Of a stretch of 64,000 nt of DNA, positions 1 to 10,363 are shown one piece after another. The translations under genes and the position numbers were made by a program. This DNA is from Gordonia polyisoprenivorans (GTDB taxonomy: Bacteria > Actinomycetota > Actinomycetes > Mycobacteriales > Mycobacteriaceae). The DNA lies in contig NZ_CP072203.1 of the NCBI RefSeq assembly GCF_017654315.1, positions 2,852,001 through 2,916,000 of the forward strand, written 5' to 3'. The notes under the pieces are model-generated. The model did not search any database. It was not told where the DNA came from and saw nothing but the letters and a program-made list of their open reading frames with translations. Position 1 is the first letter of the stretch. Each line of letters starts with the position of its first letter.

Positions 1-1
1 C

Positions 2-202
2 TCATGGCTGCTTGAGGAAATTGTGATCTTGCACGAAGATGGCAGCCGAGCGAACGCTGAGGAGTTGCGAGGGGTGTGGTCGGAGATCGAGATAATCAAC
101 GCGCTGAGTCTGGAGTCGGGTAACTCCCCGAGTGTGCCGGAAGTAGTGAGACTTCTCGATGAGTTTGGCGTCCTCTTGGGTCGTGCTGATTCCAGTCCGT
201 AA
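2..202 (+). CDS. C-terminal end of an unidentified protein (cut by window edge)
   Basis: An open frame runs from base 2 to a TAA stop at 200-202 and encodes at least 66 residues, with no start inside the window. The visible part is acidic and ends in a leucine-rich amphipathic segment (VVRLLDEFGVLLG). I do not recognise the family. Its codon use is less GC-biased than in the genes downstream, which fits an accessory region. The next start lies 8 bases after the stop, so the two could once have formed a pair. The frame is open throughout and has plausible protein character, but no motif supports a function. Confidence 0.45.
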   Translation, partial: SWLLEEIVILHEDGSRANAEELRGVWSEIEIINALSLESGNSPSVPEVVRLLDEFGVLLGRADSSP

Positions 203-210
203 CTCGCCCG

Positions 211-562
211 ATGACAATTGAGCTGACACCTGAACAGAGGGACGCCTTGTTTTACCTCGCCGATCAGCAAGGCGACGGATGCAGTGTGCAGGCAGATGGA
301 CACCGTCGTTTCAGTGGAGGGGACGCCGACGATGGCTCGTCTCAACGTGCGGCAGGGAGTCCCACTCAGTCATCTCCCGGACGGGCAGTGTGCAGGCGTG
401 CTCGGTGTTGTGGATAGCTCGGGCCACTTGGCGGGCGAGTTGCTGCTATGGATGGCTCACGGGCTGATCGACACAGTCGAGCAGGCCTGGTACGGGGATT
501 CACCACCGCTTGCTCTTCCTGATCGAAGCCGCGTGAGGACCTACACGGAACTCGGCTGGTGA
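211..562 (+). pseudogene. Possible frameshifted remnant of one or two small accessory genes
   Basis: An ATG at 211 opens with MTIELTPEQRDAL, which resembles the N-termini of small antitoxin-like or immunity-like proteins. After about 25 codons this frame turns into low-complexity sequence and stops at 417. A second frame, readable from a GTG at 284 to a stop at 562, has normal protein character, for example GLIDTVEQAWYGDSPP. A single frameshift near 270-284 would join the two into one protein of about 115 residues. A 13-base direct repeat (GCAGTGTGCAGGC at 281-293 and 385-397) lies in the affected stretch. Two independent short genes, or only the 284-562 gene, are possible alternatives. Confidence 0.35.
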
Positions 563-718
563 GTTCGCGAGTGGTTCGTGCCGGCGTACCGGAACACCCT
601 TCCCGCGGAAACGTCGTGTATCGCCCACTATCCCGTCACACCCACCTGTAACGTCGGCAGCGCACGCTGGACAACAGCGTGCAGTCGTGACGTCCGGCCC
701 CGGGAGATCGGTATCAGT

Positions 719-1534
719 ATGAGCGAGCACAGAATCCGCCTCGACGTCGACGCAGACGGCGTCGCCACGGTCACGCTGGATCGTGCCGAGAAGCACAACG
801 CTCTCGACGCCGCGATGTTCGAGGCGCTCGTGGACGTCACCGAGAAGCTGGCCGCGGATCGCACCGTGCGCGCCGTCGTACTCCACGGAGACGGCAAGAG
901 TTTCTGTTCGGGCCTCGACATCACGAGTCTGGGCGACCGCGAGGGCAGCGGTCCGATGGATCTCCTGACACGCGAGGACGGCCGCGCCGCCAATCTGGCC
1001 CAGCGTGTGTCCTACGACTGGTCGCGCATCGCCGCGCCGGTGATCGCCGCTGTGCACGGCAACTGCTTCGGCGGCGGAATGCAGATCGCGCTCGGTGCCG
1101 ATCTCCGATATGCGGCGCCGGATGCCCGTCTGTCGATCATGGAGGTCAAGTGGGGTCTGGTACCCGACATGGGTATCACCCAGACCCTGCCGCGGCTCGT
1201 CGGCATCGACGTCGCCAAGGAGTTGACGTTCACCGGGCGCATCGTGAGCGGCACCGAAGCCGATGCGCTCGGCCTCGTCACCCGCGTCGCCGACGACCCG
1301 CTCGCCGAGGCATTGGCGCTGGCTCACGAGATCGCCGGCAAATCCCCGCATGCGGTTCAGGCCGCCAAGCGTCTCTACGACGACACCTGGACGAGCTCCG
1401 ATCCGGCGTCAGCGCTGCTGCTGGAGAGCGAACTGCAGGTCGGTCTGATGGGTTCGCCGAATCAGTTGGAGGCGGTCGCGGCGGGGATGAGCCGCCGCAC
1501 GCCCGTGTTCGCCGATCCGGAGGTTCAGCAATGA
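719..1534 (+). CDS. Crotonase-family enoyl-CoA hydratase/isomerase
   Basis: The 271-residue protein has the crotonase fold. It contains the CoA-binding and oxyanion-hole segments (FCSGLDI near residue 62, and HGNCFGGGMQIALGADLRYA near residues 112-131), followed by the family helix SIMEVKWGLVPDMG. Members hydrate or isomerise acyl-CoA thioesters in fatty-acid or amino-acid breakdown; the exact substrate cannot be read from sequence. The ATG at 719 is preferred over the upstream in-frame codon at 578 because it has a GGGAG ribosome site and starts at the usual family position. The segment after the oxyanion loop has Glu in the EVKWGLVPD motif, as in many hydratases. It is followed closely by a VOC-family gene and may share a transcript with it. 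Confidence 0.9.
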   Translation: MSEHRIRLDVDADGVATVTLDRAEKHNALDAAMFEALVDVTEKLAADRTVRAVVLHGDGKSFCSGLDITSLGDREGSGPMDLLTREDGRAANLAQRVSYDWSRIAAPVIAAVHGNCFGGGMQIALGADLRYAAPDARLSIMEVKWGLVPDMGITQTLPRLVGIDVAKELTFTGRIVSGTEADALGLVTRVADDPLAEALALAHEIAGKSPHAVQAAKRLYDDTWTSSDPASALLLESELQVGLMGSPNQLEAVAAGMSRRTPVFADPEVQQ

Positions 1535-1571
1535 ACGGGCCCAACAGAATTCCCACACAAGGGCGCCACGC

Positions 1572-2009
1572 ATGACGATCCGGATGAACAACGTCGGCAT
1601 CGTCGTCGAGGATCTCTCGGCGGTGATCGACTTCTTCGTCGAACTCGGGCTCGAGCTCGAGGGTCGCGCGATGGCCGAGGGGGAGTGGGCCGGTCGGGTG
1701 ACCGGGCTGGCCGATCAGCGCGTCGAGGTCGCGATGATGCGCACCCCCGACGGACACGGTCGGCTCGAACTCTCACGGTTCCTCGCACCCGAGGTGATCG
1801 ACGACCATCGCAACGCGCCGGTGAACGCGCTCGGATATCTGCGCGTCATGTTCGAGGTCGATGACCTCGACGACACCCTCGCCCGAGCCGTCGCCAAAGG
1901 CGCGCGTCTCGTCGGCCCCGAGGTGGTGCAGTACGAGAATGTCTATCGCCTCTGCTACATCCGGGGACCCGAGAACATCCTGGTGGGACTCGCCCAGAAC
2001 ATCAGCTGA
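1572..2009 (+). CDS. VOC superfamily (glyoxalase/bleomycin-resistance-type) protein
   Basis: The protein has 145 residues and looks like one vicinal-oxygen-chelate domain made of two beta-alpha-beta-beta-beta modules. The first module starts at MNNVGIVVEDLSAVIDFFVELGL and the second around LGYLRVMFEVDDLDDTLARAVAKGA. The C-terminal YIRGPENILVGLAQ is typical of these proteins, where the Glu is a possible metal ligand. VOC enzymes include isomerases, dioxygenases and binding proteins, and no substrate can be assigned here. It starts 37 bases after the crotonase gene on the same strand, so co-transcription is likely. Confidence 0.85.
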   Translation: MTIRMNNVGIVVEDLSAVIDFFVELGLELEGRAMAEGEWAGRVTGLADQRVEVAMMRTPDGHGRLELSRFLAPEVIDDHRNAPVNALGYLRVMFEVDDLDDTLARAVAKGARLVGPEVVQYENVYRLCYIRGPENILVGLAQNIS

Positions 2010-2043
2010 GTACTCGCTCGACGAGTGCGAGCTCGCCAGAACC

Positions 2044-2421
2044 TCAGGCGTCGGGGACGAACCCGCTGTCGGCGCCTTCGGCGAGCCCCACGTAGAGGCG
2101 GCGCCACGGGTCGTGGCCCACGAGATGCCACCGATGTCCGGTGCCGACGGTGTCCTCGGCCACCAGCACGATCCCCGGTTCGAGCCGGAACTGCTCCCCG
2201 TCGCGGGTCACGAAGTCCAGAACACCGGCGAGGGTGATGACGTACTGCCGCCGCGGCGCGGTGTGCCAGTCGAGTGACCCGCCGCTCTCGGTTTCCTGGA
2301 ACGCCGAGGTGGTCGTGGCCGCCGAGGCCGAGCGCACCGCGTTCTCCACCAGATCGATGTGTCCGTGCTGAACGTGTGAACGTCCGTTCTCGTCGTTGTG
2401 CAGGCGGATGGCTCGGATCAT
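2044..2421 (-). CDS. Small cupin-domain protein
   Basis: The 125-residue protein reads as a single cupin barrel. It has a DWHTAPRRQYVITLAGVLDFVTRDGE motif-1 region and a glycine-spaced second half containing GIVLVAEDTVGTGHRWHL with a conserved His. Such proteins are often metal-dependent sugar or amino-acid binding or modifying enzymes. No regulator-type helix-turn-helix is present. It converges with the VOC gene, whose stop is 34 bases away, and is divergent from the amidotransferase gene beyond. The function is not assignable. Confidence 0.75.
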   Translation of the reverse strand: MIRAIRLHNDENGRSHVQHGHIDLVENAVRSASAATTTSAFQETESGGSLDWHTAPRRQYVITLAGVLDFVTRDGEQFRLEPGIVLVAEDTVGTGHRWHLVGHDPWRRLYVGLAEGADSGFVPDA

Positions 2422-2499
2422 GGGGTCACCCTAGCGATTCGCCGAGGTCTGCCGGCGCCGAGCCGCTCCGGTTGGGCTTCGCGCGGTGCGGCTGATTGC

Positions 2500-2511
2500 T
2501 ACGGTCGGTCC
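2500..2511 (+). promoter_or_regulatory. Candidate -10 element for a leaderless transcript of the amidotransferase gene
   Basis: TACGGT at 2500-2505 lies six bases before the ATG at 2512, and no Shine-Dalgarno sequence is visible. This spacing would put the transcription start at or next to the A of the start codon, which is common in this order. A -35 element is not obvious. Confidence 0.4.
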
Positions 2512-3381
2512 ATGTGTCGCTGGTTGGCCTACACCGGTTCCCCGATTCATCTCGAGGACCTGCTGACCAGGCCGTCGCACTCGCTGGTCGACCAGAGCTT
2601 CGAGGCGCGTCAGCTCTATCTCCCGGGCTCGCCGATGATTCGGCATCACGACTGGCCGACCAACGGCGACGGCTTCGGGTTCGGGTGGTACGGCGATCGC
2701 GATTTTCCCGGCCAGTACCGCGACACCCGGCCCGCCTGGAGCGACCACAACCTGCAGCGACTCGCCGAGCAGATCCGGTCACCGATGTTCCTCGCGCGTG
2801 TGCGCGCGGCGCTCGGCGGCACCACCGAACGTGTGAACTGCCATCCGTTCGTGCACGGGCGCTGGCTGTTTCAGCACAACGGGGAGATTCCGCGGTTCTC
2901 CGATCTCAAGCGGGACCTGACCTTCGACATCGACCCCCAGCTGTATCCATTCGTGGAGGGCAACGCCGACACCGAGGTGTGCTTCTTCCTCGCCCTGACC
3001 TACGGACTGGCGAGCGACCCGAAGGGCGCGTTCGCGCGGATGGTGGCCCGTATCGAGCGGGCGCGCGCCGACCACGGCGTCGTCGAACCCTTCGTCGGTA
3101 CCTTCTGCGCCGCCGACGGCGACGCGCTCTACGCGCTGAGGTATTCGAGCGACCGGTCCTCGCGCACGCTGTATCACTCGACGGGACACATGCGGTTGTC
3201 GGCGGCCGATCCGGGAGCGCACATCGAGCTGCCCGCCGACGGCCGGATTCTGGTGTCCGAGCCGCTCGAACTGGAGTACCGCGACACGCATTGGACGGCG
3301 GTGCCGGAATGGTCGTTCGTCACCCTGCGGGCCGGGGCCGAACCCGTCGTCGAGGAGTTCGACCCGACGCCGACCGCCTGA
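2512..3381 (+). CDS. Class II glutamine amidotransferase (YafJ/EgtC-like)
   Basis: The protein has 289 residues and begins MCRWLAY, so Cys2 becomes the N-terminal nucleophile after Met removal, as in class II (Ntn) amidotransferases. Further family signatures are a GFGFGWYG segment, the NCHPFVHGRWLFQHNGEI block and a GNADTEVCFFLAL block around residues 147-162. This type includes YafJ and EgtC of ergothioneine synthesis. No egtB, egtD or egtE neighbour is present, so the generic assignment is kept. The start at 2512 is fixed by the catalytic Cys2; an upstream in-frame extension would bury it. It is followed after 84 bases by argS. Confidence 0.9.
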   Translation: MCRWLAYTGSPIHLEDLLTRPSHSLVDQSFEARQLYLPGSPMIRHHDWPTNGDGFGFGWYGDRDFPGQYRDTRPAWSDHNLQRLAEQIRSPMFLARVRAALGGTTERVNCHPFVHGRWLFQHNGEIPRFSDLKRDLTFDIDPQLYPFVEGNADTEVCFFLALTYGLASDPKGAFARMVARIERARADHGVVEPFVGTFCAADGDALYALRYSSDRSSRTLYHSTGHMRLSAADPGAHIELPADGRILVSEPLELEYRDTHWTAVPEWSFVTLRAGAEPVVEEFDPTPTA

Positions 3382-3451
3382 CGAGTCCCGCGGGGCGGCC
3401 GGGCAGGGTGGCCCCGGTCGAGCCGATTGTTCCCGGCCTCCGGCGGGACCA

Positions 3452-3465
3452 TAGGATGATGTGTT
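3452..3465 (+). promoter_or_regulatory. Candidate -10 element for argS, leaderless spacing
   Basis: TAGGAT at 3452-3457 is eight bases upstream of the GTG start of argS at 3466. No ribosome-binding site precedes that start. The geometry matches a leaderless or nearly leaderless mRNA. Confidence 0.4.
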
Positions 3466-5118
3466 GTGACTCCCGCCGATCTCGCCGTGCTGCTGAGCTC
3501 TGTCACCCGCACCGTCGTGGCAGACCATGACCTCGACACGTCATTGGTCCCCGACGCCGTGGTGGTGGAGCGACCGCGTCATGCCGACCACGGCGACTAC
3601 GCCACCAACGTCGCACTGCAACTGGGCAAGAAGCTCGGGGTGAATCCCCGTGAGCTGGCCGGATGGCTCGCCGATGCCTTCGCTTCCACCGACGGGATCG
3701 CCAAGGCCGAGGTCGCGGGCCCAGGATTCGTCAACATCTGGTTGGCGGCGGCCGCGCAGAACACCGTCGTCGCCACGGTGCTCGACCGGGGCACGCAGTA
3801 CGGTCGCGGCGACGAATTCGCCGACAAGGTGATCAACCTCGAATTCGTCTCGGCCAACCCGACCGGGCCGATCCACCTCGGTGGCACCCGGTGGGCCGCG
3901 GTCGGCGACGCGCTCGGACGCGTGCTGGCGGCCCGCGGGGCCGCGGTGACGCGCGAGTACTACTTCAACGATCACGGCGCCCAGATCGATCGCTTCGCGC
4001 GGTCGCTGGAGGCTGCGGCACTCGGCGAGCCGACGCCCGAGGACGGGTACGCGGGCGAGTACATCGTCGACATCGCGCGTCAGGTCACGGAGAAGGTTCC
4101 TGGTGTTCTCGACCAGCCGGAGGCGCAGCGGGTCGAGACCTTCCGTGCAGAGGGCGTCGAGTTGATGTTCGACCACATCAAGGCGAGCCTGCACGAGTTC
4201 GGCACCGACTTCGACGTCTTCACCCACGAGAACAAGATGTTCGAGACCGGGCTGGTCGACGAGTGCATCGCCGAGCTGAAGGCCAACGGCAACCTCTACG
4301 AGTCCGACGGCGCCTGGTGGCTGCGCACCGAGCAGTACGGTGACGACAAGGATCGCGTCGTCATCAAGAGTGACGGAGAGGCCGCCTACATCGCCGGCGA
4401 CATCGCCTACTACCGCGACAAGCGCAACCGGGGCTTCAACCTGTGCATCTACATGTTGGGCGCCGACCACCACGGATACATCAAGCGGCTCAAGGCGGCC
4501 GCGGCCTCCCTCGGTGACGACCCGGACACCGTCGAGGTGCTGATCGGACAGATGGTGAACCTCGTGCGCGACGGCAAGCCGGTGCGGATGAGCAAGCGTG
4601 CCGGCACGGTGATCACCCTCGACGACCTCGTCGACGCGGTCGGGGTGGACGCCGCCCGGTATGCGCTGATCCGCTCGTCGATCGACGTCAACATCGACAT
4701 CGACCTCGATCTGCTCGCCAAGCAGTCCAACGACAACCCGGTGTACTACGTGCAGTACGCCCACGCCCGCCTTGCCGCACTCGGACGCAACGCCGACGAT
4801 CTCGGGCTCTCGGCGAGCATCGAGCACCTCGATCTGCTCGACACCGCCGAAGAAGGCGACCTCATCAAGACCCTCGGCGACTTCGACGAGGTGGTCGCGA
4901 CCGCCGCGACTCTGCGTGAGCCGCACCGTATCTGCCGCTACCTCGAGAGCCTCGCCGGGACCTATCACCGCTTCTACGCCCACTGCCGAGTGTTGCCGCA
5001 GGGCGAGGAGGAGGCCGGCGACATCCACCGCGCCCGGCTGGCCCTGTGCGCGGCGAGCCGTCAGGTCCTGGCCAACGGATTGGCACTGGTCGGCGTCGGC
5101 GCACCGGAGCGGATGTGA
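3466..5118 (+). CDS. argS: Arginyl-tRNA synthetase
   Basis: The 550-residue protein is of normal length for ArgRS, which charges tRNA-Arg in the cytosol. It has the N-terminal Add-1 tRNA-recognition domain (about 1-90). The class I catalytic core carries the HIGH-like [10 protein letters not shown] motif near residue 130 and the RMSKRAG motif (KMSKS equivalent) near residue 374. The C-terminal anticodon-binding DALR-type helices begin near [12 protein letters not shown]. The GTG start at 3466 matches the usual N-terminus. The stop overlaps the GTG of lysA, so translation is probably coupled. It is the first gene of the argS-lysA-hom-thrC-thrB unit known from related genera. Confidence 0.97.
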   Translation: MTPADLAVLLSSVTRTVVADHDLDTSLVPDAVVVERPRHADHGDYATNVALQLGKKLGVNPRELAGWLADAFASTDGIAKAEVAGPGFVNIWLAAAAQNTVVATVLDRGTQYGRGDEFADKVINLEFVSANPTGPIHLGGTRWAAVGDALGRVLAARGAAVTREYYFNDHGAQIDRFARSLEAAALGEPTPEDGYAGEYIVDIARQVTEKVPGVLDQPEAQRVETFRAEGVELMFDHIKASLHEFGTDFDVFTHENKMFETGLVDECIAELKANGNLYESDGAWWLRTEQYGDDKDRVVIKSDGEAAYIAGDIAYYRDKRNRGFNLCIYMLGADHHGYIKRLKAAAASLGDDPDTVEVLIGQMVNLVRDGKPVRMSKRAGTVITLDDLVDAVGVDAARYALIRSSIDVNIDIDLDLLAKQSNDNPVYYVQYAHARLAALGRNADDLGLSASIEHLDLLDTAEEGDLIKTLGDFDEVVATAATLREPHRICRYLESLAGTYHRFYAHCRVLPQGEEEAGDIHRARLALCAASRQVLANGLALVGVGAPERM

Positions 5119-6533
5119 ACGCCCACCCCGCCGGGCCGCGGCACGCCGACCTCGTGGCTGCCCCGCACCTGGCGCAGAAACCCAACGATCCCGCGGTACT
5201 CGCCGAGATCCCGGCCCAGGTGTGGCCGCGCAACGCCGTTCGCGACTCCTCGGGTGAACTGCAGATCGCCGGGGTCGGGGTGAGCGAGCTCGCCGAGACC
5301 TTCGACACCCCGCTGTTCGTCATCGACGAGTCCGATTTCCGGTCGCGCTGCGCGGACATGATCGACGCGTTCGGGCCCTATGGCCGAGTGCACTACGCGT
5401 CAAAAGCCTTCCTGTGCACCGAGATCGCCAAGTGGGTCGATCAGGAGGGCTTGTCGATCGACGTGTGCTCCGGTGGCGAATTGGCGATCGCACTGCACGC
5501 CGGATTCCCGCCCGAGCGAATCGCCTTCCACGGCAACAACAAAAGTGTTGCCGAGCTCGCCGCGGCACTCGATGCCGGGGTCGGGCACATCGTCTGCGAC
5601 TCGATGACCGAGATCGAGCGACTCGACGCACTCGCCGGCGAACGAGGTCTCGTCGCCGACGTGCTGATCCGGGTCACCGTCGGCGTCGAGGCCCACACCC
5701 ACGAATTCATCGCAACCGCGCACGAGGACCAGAAATTCGGCTTCGCGCTGACCGGCGGGGTCGCCATGGAGGCGGTCCGTCGTGTCTTCGCGACCGACAA
5801 CCTGCGACTGGTCGGCCTCCACAGTCACATCGGTTCGCAGATCTTCGACATGGACGGTTTCGAGCTCGCCGCACACCGCGTCCTCGGCCTGCTGCACGAC
5901 GTGGTCGCCGAGTTCGGAGTGGACAAGACCTCACAGATGTCGATCGTGGATCTCGGTGGGGGACTGGGCATTTCCTACGTTCCAGAAGATCGGCCGTTGC
6001 CCGTCGTCGCGGTGGCACAAACTCTGGCCGAGATCGTCAAGCGTGAATCGGCGGCGGTCGGGCTGCCGATGCCGACGATCGCGGTCGAGCCCGGCCGCGC
6101 GATCGCCGGCCCCGGTACCATCACCCTCTACCGCGTCGGCACCATCAAGGACGTCGAACTCGGTGGGGGAGCGATTCGACGCTACGTGTCGGTCGACGGC
6201 GGCATGAGCGACAACATCCGCACGGTGCTCTATCAGGCCGAGTACGACGTGCGGCTGGTCTCGCGGGTGTCCGACGCCCCCGCAGTGGTCAGTCGCGTCG
6301 TCGGAAAGCATTGTGAGAGCGGCGATATCGTCATCAAGGACTGTTGGCTGCCGGAGGATCTGGCGCCCGGGGACCTGATCGCGGTGGCTGCCACCGGGGC
6401 TTACTGTTATTCGATGTCCTCGCGGTACAACATGGTCACCCGCCCGGCTGTCGTCGGTGTTGCCGACGGTTCGGCCCGGGTGATCCTGCGACGCGAGACG
6501 ATCGACGATTTCCTGAGGCTGGAGGTGACCTAG
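5115..6533 (+). CDS. lysA: Diaminopimelate decarboxylase
   Basis: This fold-type III PLP enzyme converts meso-diaminopimelate to L-lysine, the last step of lysine synthesis. The 472-residue protein has the PLP-lysine motif [10 protein letters not shown] (Lys97), the HSHIGSQI segment, the EPGRAI phosphate-binding/active-site region and the Cys-containing [10 protein letters not shown] block of DAP decarboxylases. The start is the GTG at 5115, which overlaps the argS stop (GTGA); an in-frame codon at 5046 would extend into argS and is rejected. The roughly 50-residue N-terminal extension before the barrel is typical of actinobacterial LysA. The stop abuts the hom start codon directly. Confidence 0.97.
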   Translation: MNAHPAGPRHADLVAAPHLAQKPNDPAVLAEIPAQVWPRNAVRDSSGELQIAGVGVSELAETFDTPLFVIDESDFRSRCADMIDAFGPYGRVHYASKAFLCTEIAKWVDQEGLSIDVCSGGELAIALHAGFPPERIAFHGNNKSVAELAAALDAGVGHIVCDSMTEIERLDALAGERGLVADVLIRVTVGVEAHTHEFIATAHEDQKFGFALTGGVAMEAVRRVFATDNLRLVGLHSHIGSQIFDMDGFELAAHRVLGLLHDVVAEFGVDKTSQMSIVDLGGGLGISYVPEDRPLPVVAVAQTLAEIVKRESAAVGLPMPTIAVEPGRAIAGPGTITLYRVGTIKDVELGGGAIRRYVSVDGGMSDNIRTVLYQAEYDVRLVSRVSDAPAVVSRVVGKHCESGDIVIKDCWLPEDLAPGDLIAVAATGAYCYSMSSRYNMVTRPAVVGVADGSARVILRRETIDDFLRLEVT

Positions 6534-7868
6534 GTGAGCCAGACGCAAGACCCCACCGGAGCGGGTACACAGACACGATCCATCGGAGTCGCGGTGCTCG
6601 GTATGGGCAACGTGGGCACCGAGGTCGTGCGCATTCTCGAGGAGAGCGCCGAGGACCTGCGCGCCCGGGTCGGCGCGCGACTCGAGGTGCGTGGTGTGGC
6701 GGTGCGCGATCTCGCCAAACCCCGCAAGATCGATTCCGAGCTGCTCACCGACGACCCGACGTCGTTGGTCACCCGCGACGACGTCGACATCGTGGTCGAG
6801 TTGATGGGCGGAATCGATCCGGCACGCAGCCTGATCCGCCAGGCGCTCGAGAGTGGCAAGTCGGTCGTCACGGCCAACAAGGCGCTGTTGGCCGAATACA
6901 CCGGTGAACTCGCGACCGCGGCGGCGACGGCCCGCGCCGACCTGTACTTCGAGGCGGCGGTGGCCGGTGCCATCCCGGTGATCCGTCCGCTGACGCAGTC
7001 GCTGGCCGGCGACACCGTCGAGCGGGTGGCCGGAATCGTCAACGGCACCACCAATTTCATCCTGTCGGCGATGGACGCCGACGGAGACGACTACGACGTG
7101 GTGCTCGCCGAGGCCGGTCGGCTCGGCTATGCCGAGGCTGATCCCACTGCCGACGTCGAGGGATACGACGCGGCGGCGAAGGCCGCGATCCTCGCGTCCA
7201 TCGCCTTCCACACCCGGGTCACCGCCGCGGATGTGTACCGCGAGGGCATCACCGCGGTGACGTCGGCCGATCTGCTCGCCGCCCGCAAGTTCGACTGCAC
7301 CATCAAGCTGCTCTCGATCTGCGAACGTGTGCGCGATGCCGATGGCACGCAACGTGTTTCCGCTCGTGTTTATCCGGCGCTGATCCCGTTGAGCCACCCG
7401 CTCGCGACGGTCGGCGGTGCGTTCAACGCGGTCGTCGTCGAGGCACAGAACGCTGGGAGACTGATGTTCTACGGACAAGGCGCCGGTGGGGCACCGACCG
7501 CCTCGGCGGTCCTCGGTGACCTGGTGATGGCCGCCCGCAACAAGGTGCACGGAGGTCGCGGACCGTTGGAGTCCACCTACGCCAAACTGCCGATCGCGTC
7601 GATCGACGACGTACCCACCCGCTACTACGTGTCGATGCGGGTCGCCGACCGCCCCGGAGTGCTCGCGCAGATCGCCAGCGAATTCTCCAAGCGTTCGGTC
7701 AGTCTGGCCGCCGTGCGGCAGGAAGGTGCGGGTGACGATGCCCGGCTGATCGTCGTGACCCACCGCGCACCCGACCGTGCGCAGTCCGAATGCGTTGCGG
7801 CACTGGAAGATATGGACGAAGTGCTCAAGGTGTCGAGTGTTCTGCGATTGGAAGGTACCGATGACTGA
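6534..7868 (+). CDS. hom: Homoserine dehydrogenase with C-terminal ACT domain
   Basis: The enzyme reduces aspartate semialdehyde to homoserine, the branch point to threonine and methionine. The 444-residue protein has the Rossmann motif [10 protein letters not shown] near residues 21-30, the catalytic-domain blocks [10 protein letters not shown] and [10 protein letters not shown], and the signature [24 protein letters not shown]-terminal ACT domain begins near [18 protein letters not shown] and probably mediates threonine feedback, as in related enzymes. The GTG start follows the lysA stop without a gap, and the last 8 bases overlap thrC. Confidence 0.97.
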   Translation: MSQTQDPTGAGTQTRSIGVAVLGMGNVGTEVVRILEESAEDLRARVGARLEVRGVAVRDLAKPRKIDSELLTDDPTSLVTRDDVDIVVELMGGIDPARSLIRQALESGKSVVTANKALLAEYTGELATAAATARADLYFEAAVAGAIPVIRPLTQSLAGDTVERVAGIVNGTTNFILSAMDADGDDYDVVLAEAGRLGYAEADPTADVEGYDAAAKAAILASIAFHTRVTAADVYREGITAVTSADLLAARKFDCTIKLLSICERVRDADGTQRVSARVYPALIPLSHPLATVGGAFNAVVVEAQNAGRLMFYGQGAGGAPTASAVLGDLVMAARNKVHGGRGPLESTYAKLPIASIDDVPTRYYVSMRVADRPGVLAQIASEFSKRSVSLAAVRQEGAGDDARLIVVTHRAPDRAQSECVAALEDMDEVLKVSSVLRLEGTDD

Positions 7869-8955
7869 CGCCCCGTCGACCCCGCTCGCCCCCGTGCATT
7901 CGGGGTGGCCCGGACTGATCGAGGCCTACCGTTCGCGGCTGCCGGTCGCCGACGACTGGAAGGTGATCACCCTCCTCGAGGGTGCTACCCCGCTCGTCGC
8001 GGCGCCGTACCTGTCGGAGCTGACCGGCTGCGAGGTCTACCTCAAGGTGGAGGGTCTGAATCCGACCGGCTCGTTCAAGGACCGCGGTATGACCATGGCG
8101 GTCTCCAACGCGGTCAACAACGGCAAGACCGCGGTGCTGTGCGCGTCCACCGGCAACACCTCGGCATCGGCGGCCGCCTATGCCACCCGCGCCGGGATCA
8201 CCTGCGCGGTGCTGATCCCGCAGGGCAAGATCGCGATGGGCAAACTCGCGCAGGCGGTCATGCACGGCGCCAAGATCATTCAGGTGCAGGGCAACTTCGA
8301 CGACTGCTTGGAACTCGCCCGGAAGGCGACCGCCGAATTCACCGAGATCGAACTCGTCAACTCGGTCAACCCGGCCCGCATCGAGGGGCAGAAGACCGCG
8401 GCCTTTGAGATCGTCGACGTCCTCGGCCGCGCTCCCGACGTCCACGCGTTGCCGGTCGGCAACGCCGGCAACATCACCGCCTACTGGAAGGGTTACTCGG
8501 AGTATCACGCCGACGGGATCGCCTCGTCGCGCCCGCGCATGCTCGGTGTCCAGGCGGCCGGCGCGGCGCCGCTGGTCAGCGGCGAGCCCGTCGCCGACCC
8601 GGAGACCATCGCGACCGCGATCCGGATCGGCAACCCGGCCAGCTGGCATCAGGCCGTGGCCGCGAGGGACGAATCCGGCGGACAGTTCCGCGCCGCCACC
8701 GACGAGAAGCTGCTCGAGGCCTACCGCCTCGTCGCGGGCCGCGAGGGTGTCTTCGTCGAACCCGCGTCGGCGGCCAGTGTCGCGGGCCTGCTCGCCGCGC
8801 GCGAGGAGGGCTGGGTGCGTGCCGGGGAAACCGTCGTGTGCACCGTGACCGGCAACGGACTCAAGGACCCCGACACCGCGTTGTCGGGGATGCCCGAGGT
8901 GGAAGCGATCGACGTCGACCCGGTGGCGGTGGCCCATGCCCTCGGCGTCGCCTGA
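7861..8955 (+). CDS. thrC: Threonine synthase
   Basis: The PLP enzyme converts O-phosphohomoserine to threonine. The 364-residue protein has the PLP-lysine motif [11 protein letters not shown] (Lys73), the phosphate-cup [15 protein letters not shown] and the glycine-rich [15 protein letters not shown]. It is the short form of the enzyme (about 360 residues), as in mycobacteria. The ATG at 7861 is chosen because it overlaps the hom stop by a short ATGACTGA junction and the protein then begins like its relatives; an in-frame codon at 7777 would run back into hom. Confidence 0.97.
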   Translation: MTDAPSTPLAPVHSGWPGLIEAYRSRLPVADDWKVITLLEGATPLVAAPYLSELTGCEVYLKVEGLNPTGSFKDRGMTMAVSNAVNNGKTAVLCASTGNTSASAAAYATRAGITCAVLIPQGKIAMGKLAQAVMHGAKIIQVQGNFDDCLELARKATAEFTEIELVNSVNPARIEGQKTAAFEIVDVLGRAPDVHALPVGNAGNITAYWKGYSEYHADGIASSRPRMLGVQAAGAAPLVSGEPVADPETIATAIRIGNPASWHQAVAARDESGGQFRAATDEKLLEAYRLVAGREGVFVEPASAASVAGLLAAREEGWVRAGETVVCTVTGNGLKDPDTALSGMPEVEAIDVDPVAVAHALGVA

Positions 8956-8962
8956 CTCGCTC

Positions 8963-9904
8963 ATGGTCACCCCGGACACGGTGTATCGGCAACTGCCCGA
9001 AGGTATTTCGACTCGGGTTCGGGTTCCGGCGTCGAGTGCGAACCTGGGCCCGGGATTCGACTGCCTCGGTATCGCGCTCGGTATCCACGACGAGGTGACG
9101 GTCACGACCACCGATGCCGGTCTCACGGTGGAGGTGGTCGGAGAGGCGGCCGAGCAAGTACCCCTCGACGCCAACCATCTCGTCGTGCGCGCCATCCTGA
9201 GCGGTCTGGCGCATGCGGGCTTCTCGGTGTCCGGGATGCACCTGCGCTGCGTCAACGTCATCCCGCACTCGCGGGGTCTGGGATCGTCGGCGGCCGCGTC
9301 GGTCTCCGGCCTGGCCGCCGCGTCGGGACTCCTCGCGGCGTCGGGGATCGCCGCGCCGCTGACCACCGACGAACTCGTGCAACTCTCCAGCGAGTTCGAG
9401 GGTCACCCGGACAACGCCGCTGCGTCGGTGCTCGGCTCGGCCGTGGTGACCTGGACCGAACGTACCGACGACCGCGACCGCTACCGGGCCCGCGGACTTC
9501 GGGTGCACCCCGACATCAGCGCCACCGTGTTCGTGCCGTCCACCGAGTCGTCGACCGCCTTCACGCGCGGACTGCTGCCCGACGAGGTGCCGCGCGCCGA
9601 CGCCGTGCACAACCTGAGCCGAGCGGCCCTGGCGGTGGTCGCGTTGACCAGCGACCCGAGTTGCCTGCTCGCAGCCACCGAGGATCGTCTGCACCAGCCG
9701 TACCGGGCCGCCGCGATGGGGCCGACCGCAGAGCTCGTCGCCGCACTGCGCAAACGAGGACATGCGGCCACGGTCTCCGGTGCGGGACCGAGCGTCTTGG
9801 TCCTCGGCGGTGCACCGCTCCCGTCCGATGCCCGTGACCTCGGGGTGGAGTACGGATTCGTTCCGCAGACCGTCGAAATCGCGGGCGGAGTCGAGATAGG
9901 CTGA
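8963..9904 (+). CDS. thrB: Homoserine kinase
   Basis: This GHMP-family kinase phosphorylates homoserine to feed ThrC. The ATP-binding motif PHSRGLGSSAAA and the N-terminal block RVPASSANLGPGFDCLG are clear, as is the C-terminal SGAGPSVLVLG. The ATG at 8963 gives 313 residues and an N-terminus beginning MVTPD, similar to mycobacterial ThrB. The upstream in-frame ATG at 8936 would overlap thrC by 20 bases and add nine residues, and cannot be excluded. It closes the argS-lysA-hom-thrC-thrB unit; a 500-base gap to rho follows. Confidence 0.96.
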   Translation: MVTPDTVYRQLPEGISTRVRVPASSANLGPGFDCLGIALGIHDEVTVTTTDAGLTVEVVGEAAEQVPLDANHLVVRAILSGLAHAGFSVSGMHLRCVNVIPHSRGLGSSAAASVSGLAAASGLLAASGIAAPLTTDELVQLSSEFEGHPDNAAASVLGSAVVTWTERTDDRDRYRARGLRVHPDISATVFVPSTESSTAFTRGLLPDEVPRADAVHNLSRAALAVVALTSDPSCLLAATEDRLHQPYRAAAMGPTAELVAALRKRGHAATVSGAGPSVLVLGGAPLPSDARDLGVEYGFVPQTVEIAGGVEIG

Positions 9905-10063
9905 CGCCCAAGGCCGGCACGGGTAACGATCCATGGACCGAGGTCGACCCGGTGGGGGTCGGGGCGCCATGGCGTCGGGGAGGACGAGCGGGGATGCACA
10001 CGCGGAATACGACGGTGCCGCGGGATGCCGCAACGGCACGGAATATCGCAAGGACACGGCGTG

Positions 10064-10092
10064 TTGCCTCATCTGGGACGACGCGTTATCAT
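10064..10092 (+). promoter_or_regulatory. Probable rho promoter
   Basis: TTGCCT (10064-10069) and TATCAT (10087-10092) are separated by exactly 17 bases, a good match to a primary-sigma promoter. It lies in the 500-base gap between thrB (ending 9904) and rho. Transcription from here would give a rho leader of about 300 nucleotides. The stretch 9905-10063 upstream of it shows no gene, tRNA or other clear element. Confidence 0.6.
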
Positions 10093-10363
10093 ATCCTCGT
10101 CTAGCCGCGAAGGCTCGTTCAGCCATGTTCTCGGGTAATCAGCTTGGTGGTCCACTCCGCAGCGGAGCCGCCGCCACAGCGGAACGAACGGTTCACCGAT
10201 ACCGACCCGACAATCACCTCCTCGAGCCGGCACCCAACTGGCGCACCCGAGTACAGGAGTGACACTCGCAGCCGGAGACCACGATCTCTCACCCGTCCAC
10301 CGAGGGCGGGCATGCCCGACGAACCTCGGCATCTGACAACCGAGGGCGACGGCGGAATGAAGC

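Noticed and set aside
5931..7763. 610-codon minus-strand frame across lysA and hom
   Set aside because: The plus strand encodes unmistakable LysA and Hom; the antisense frame has the biased composition of a GC shadow.
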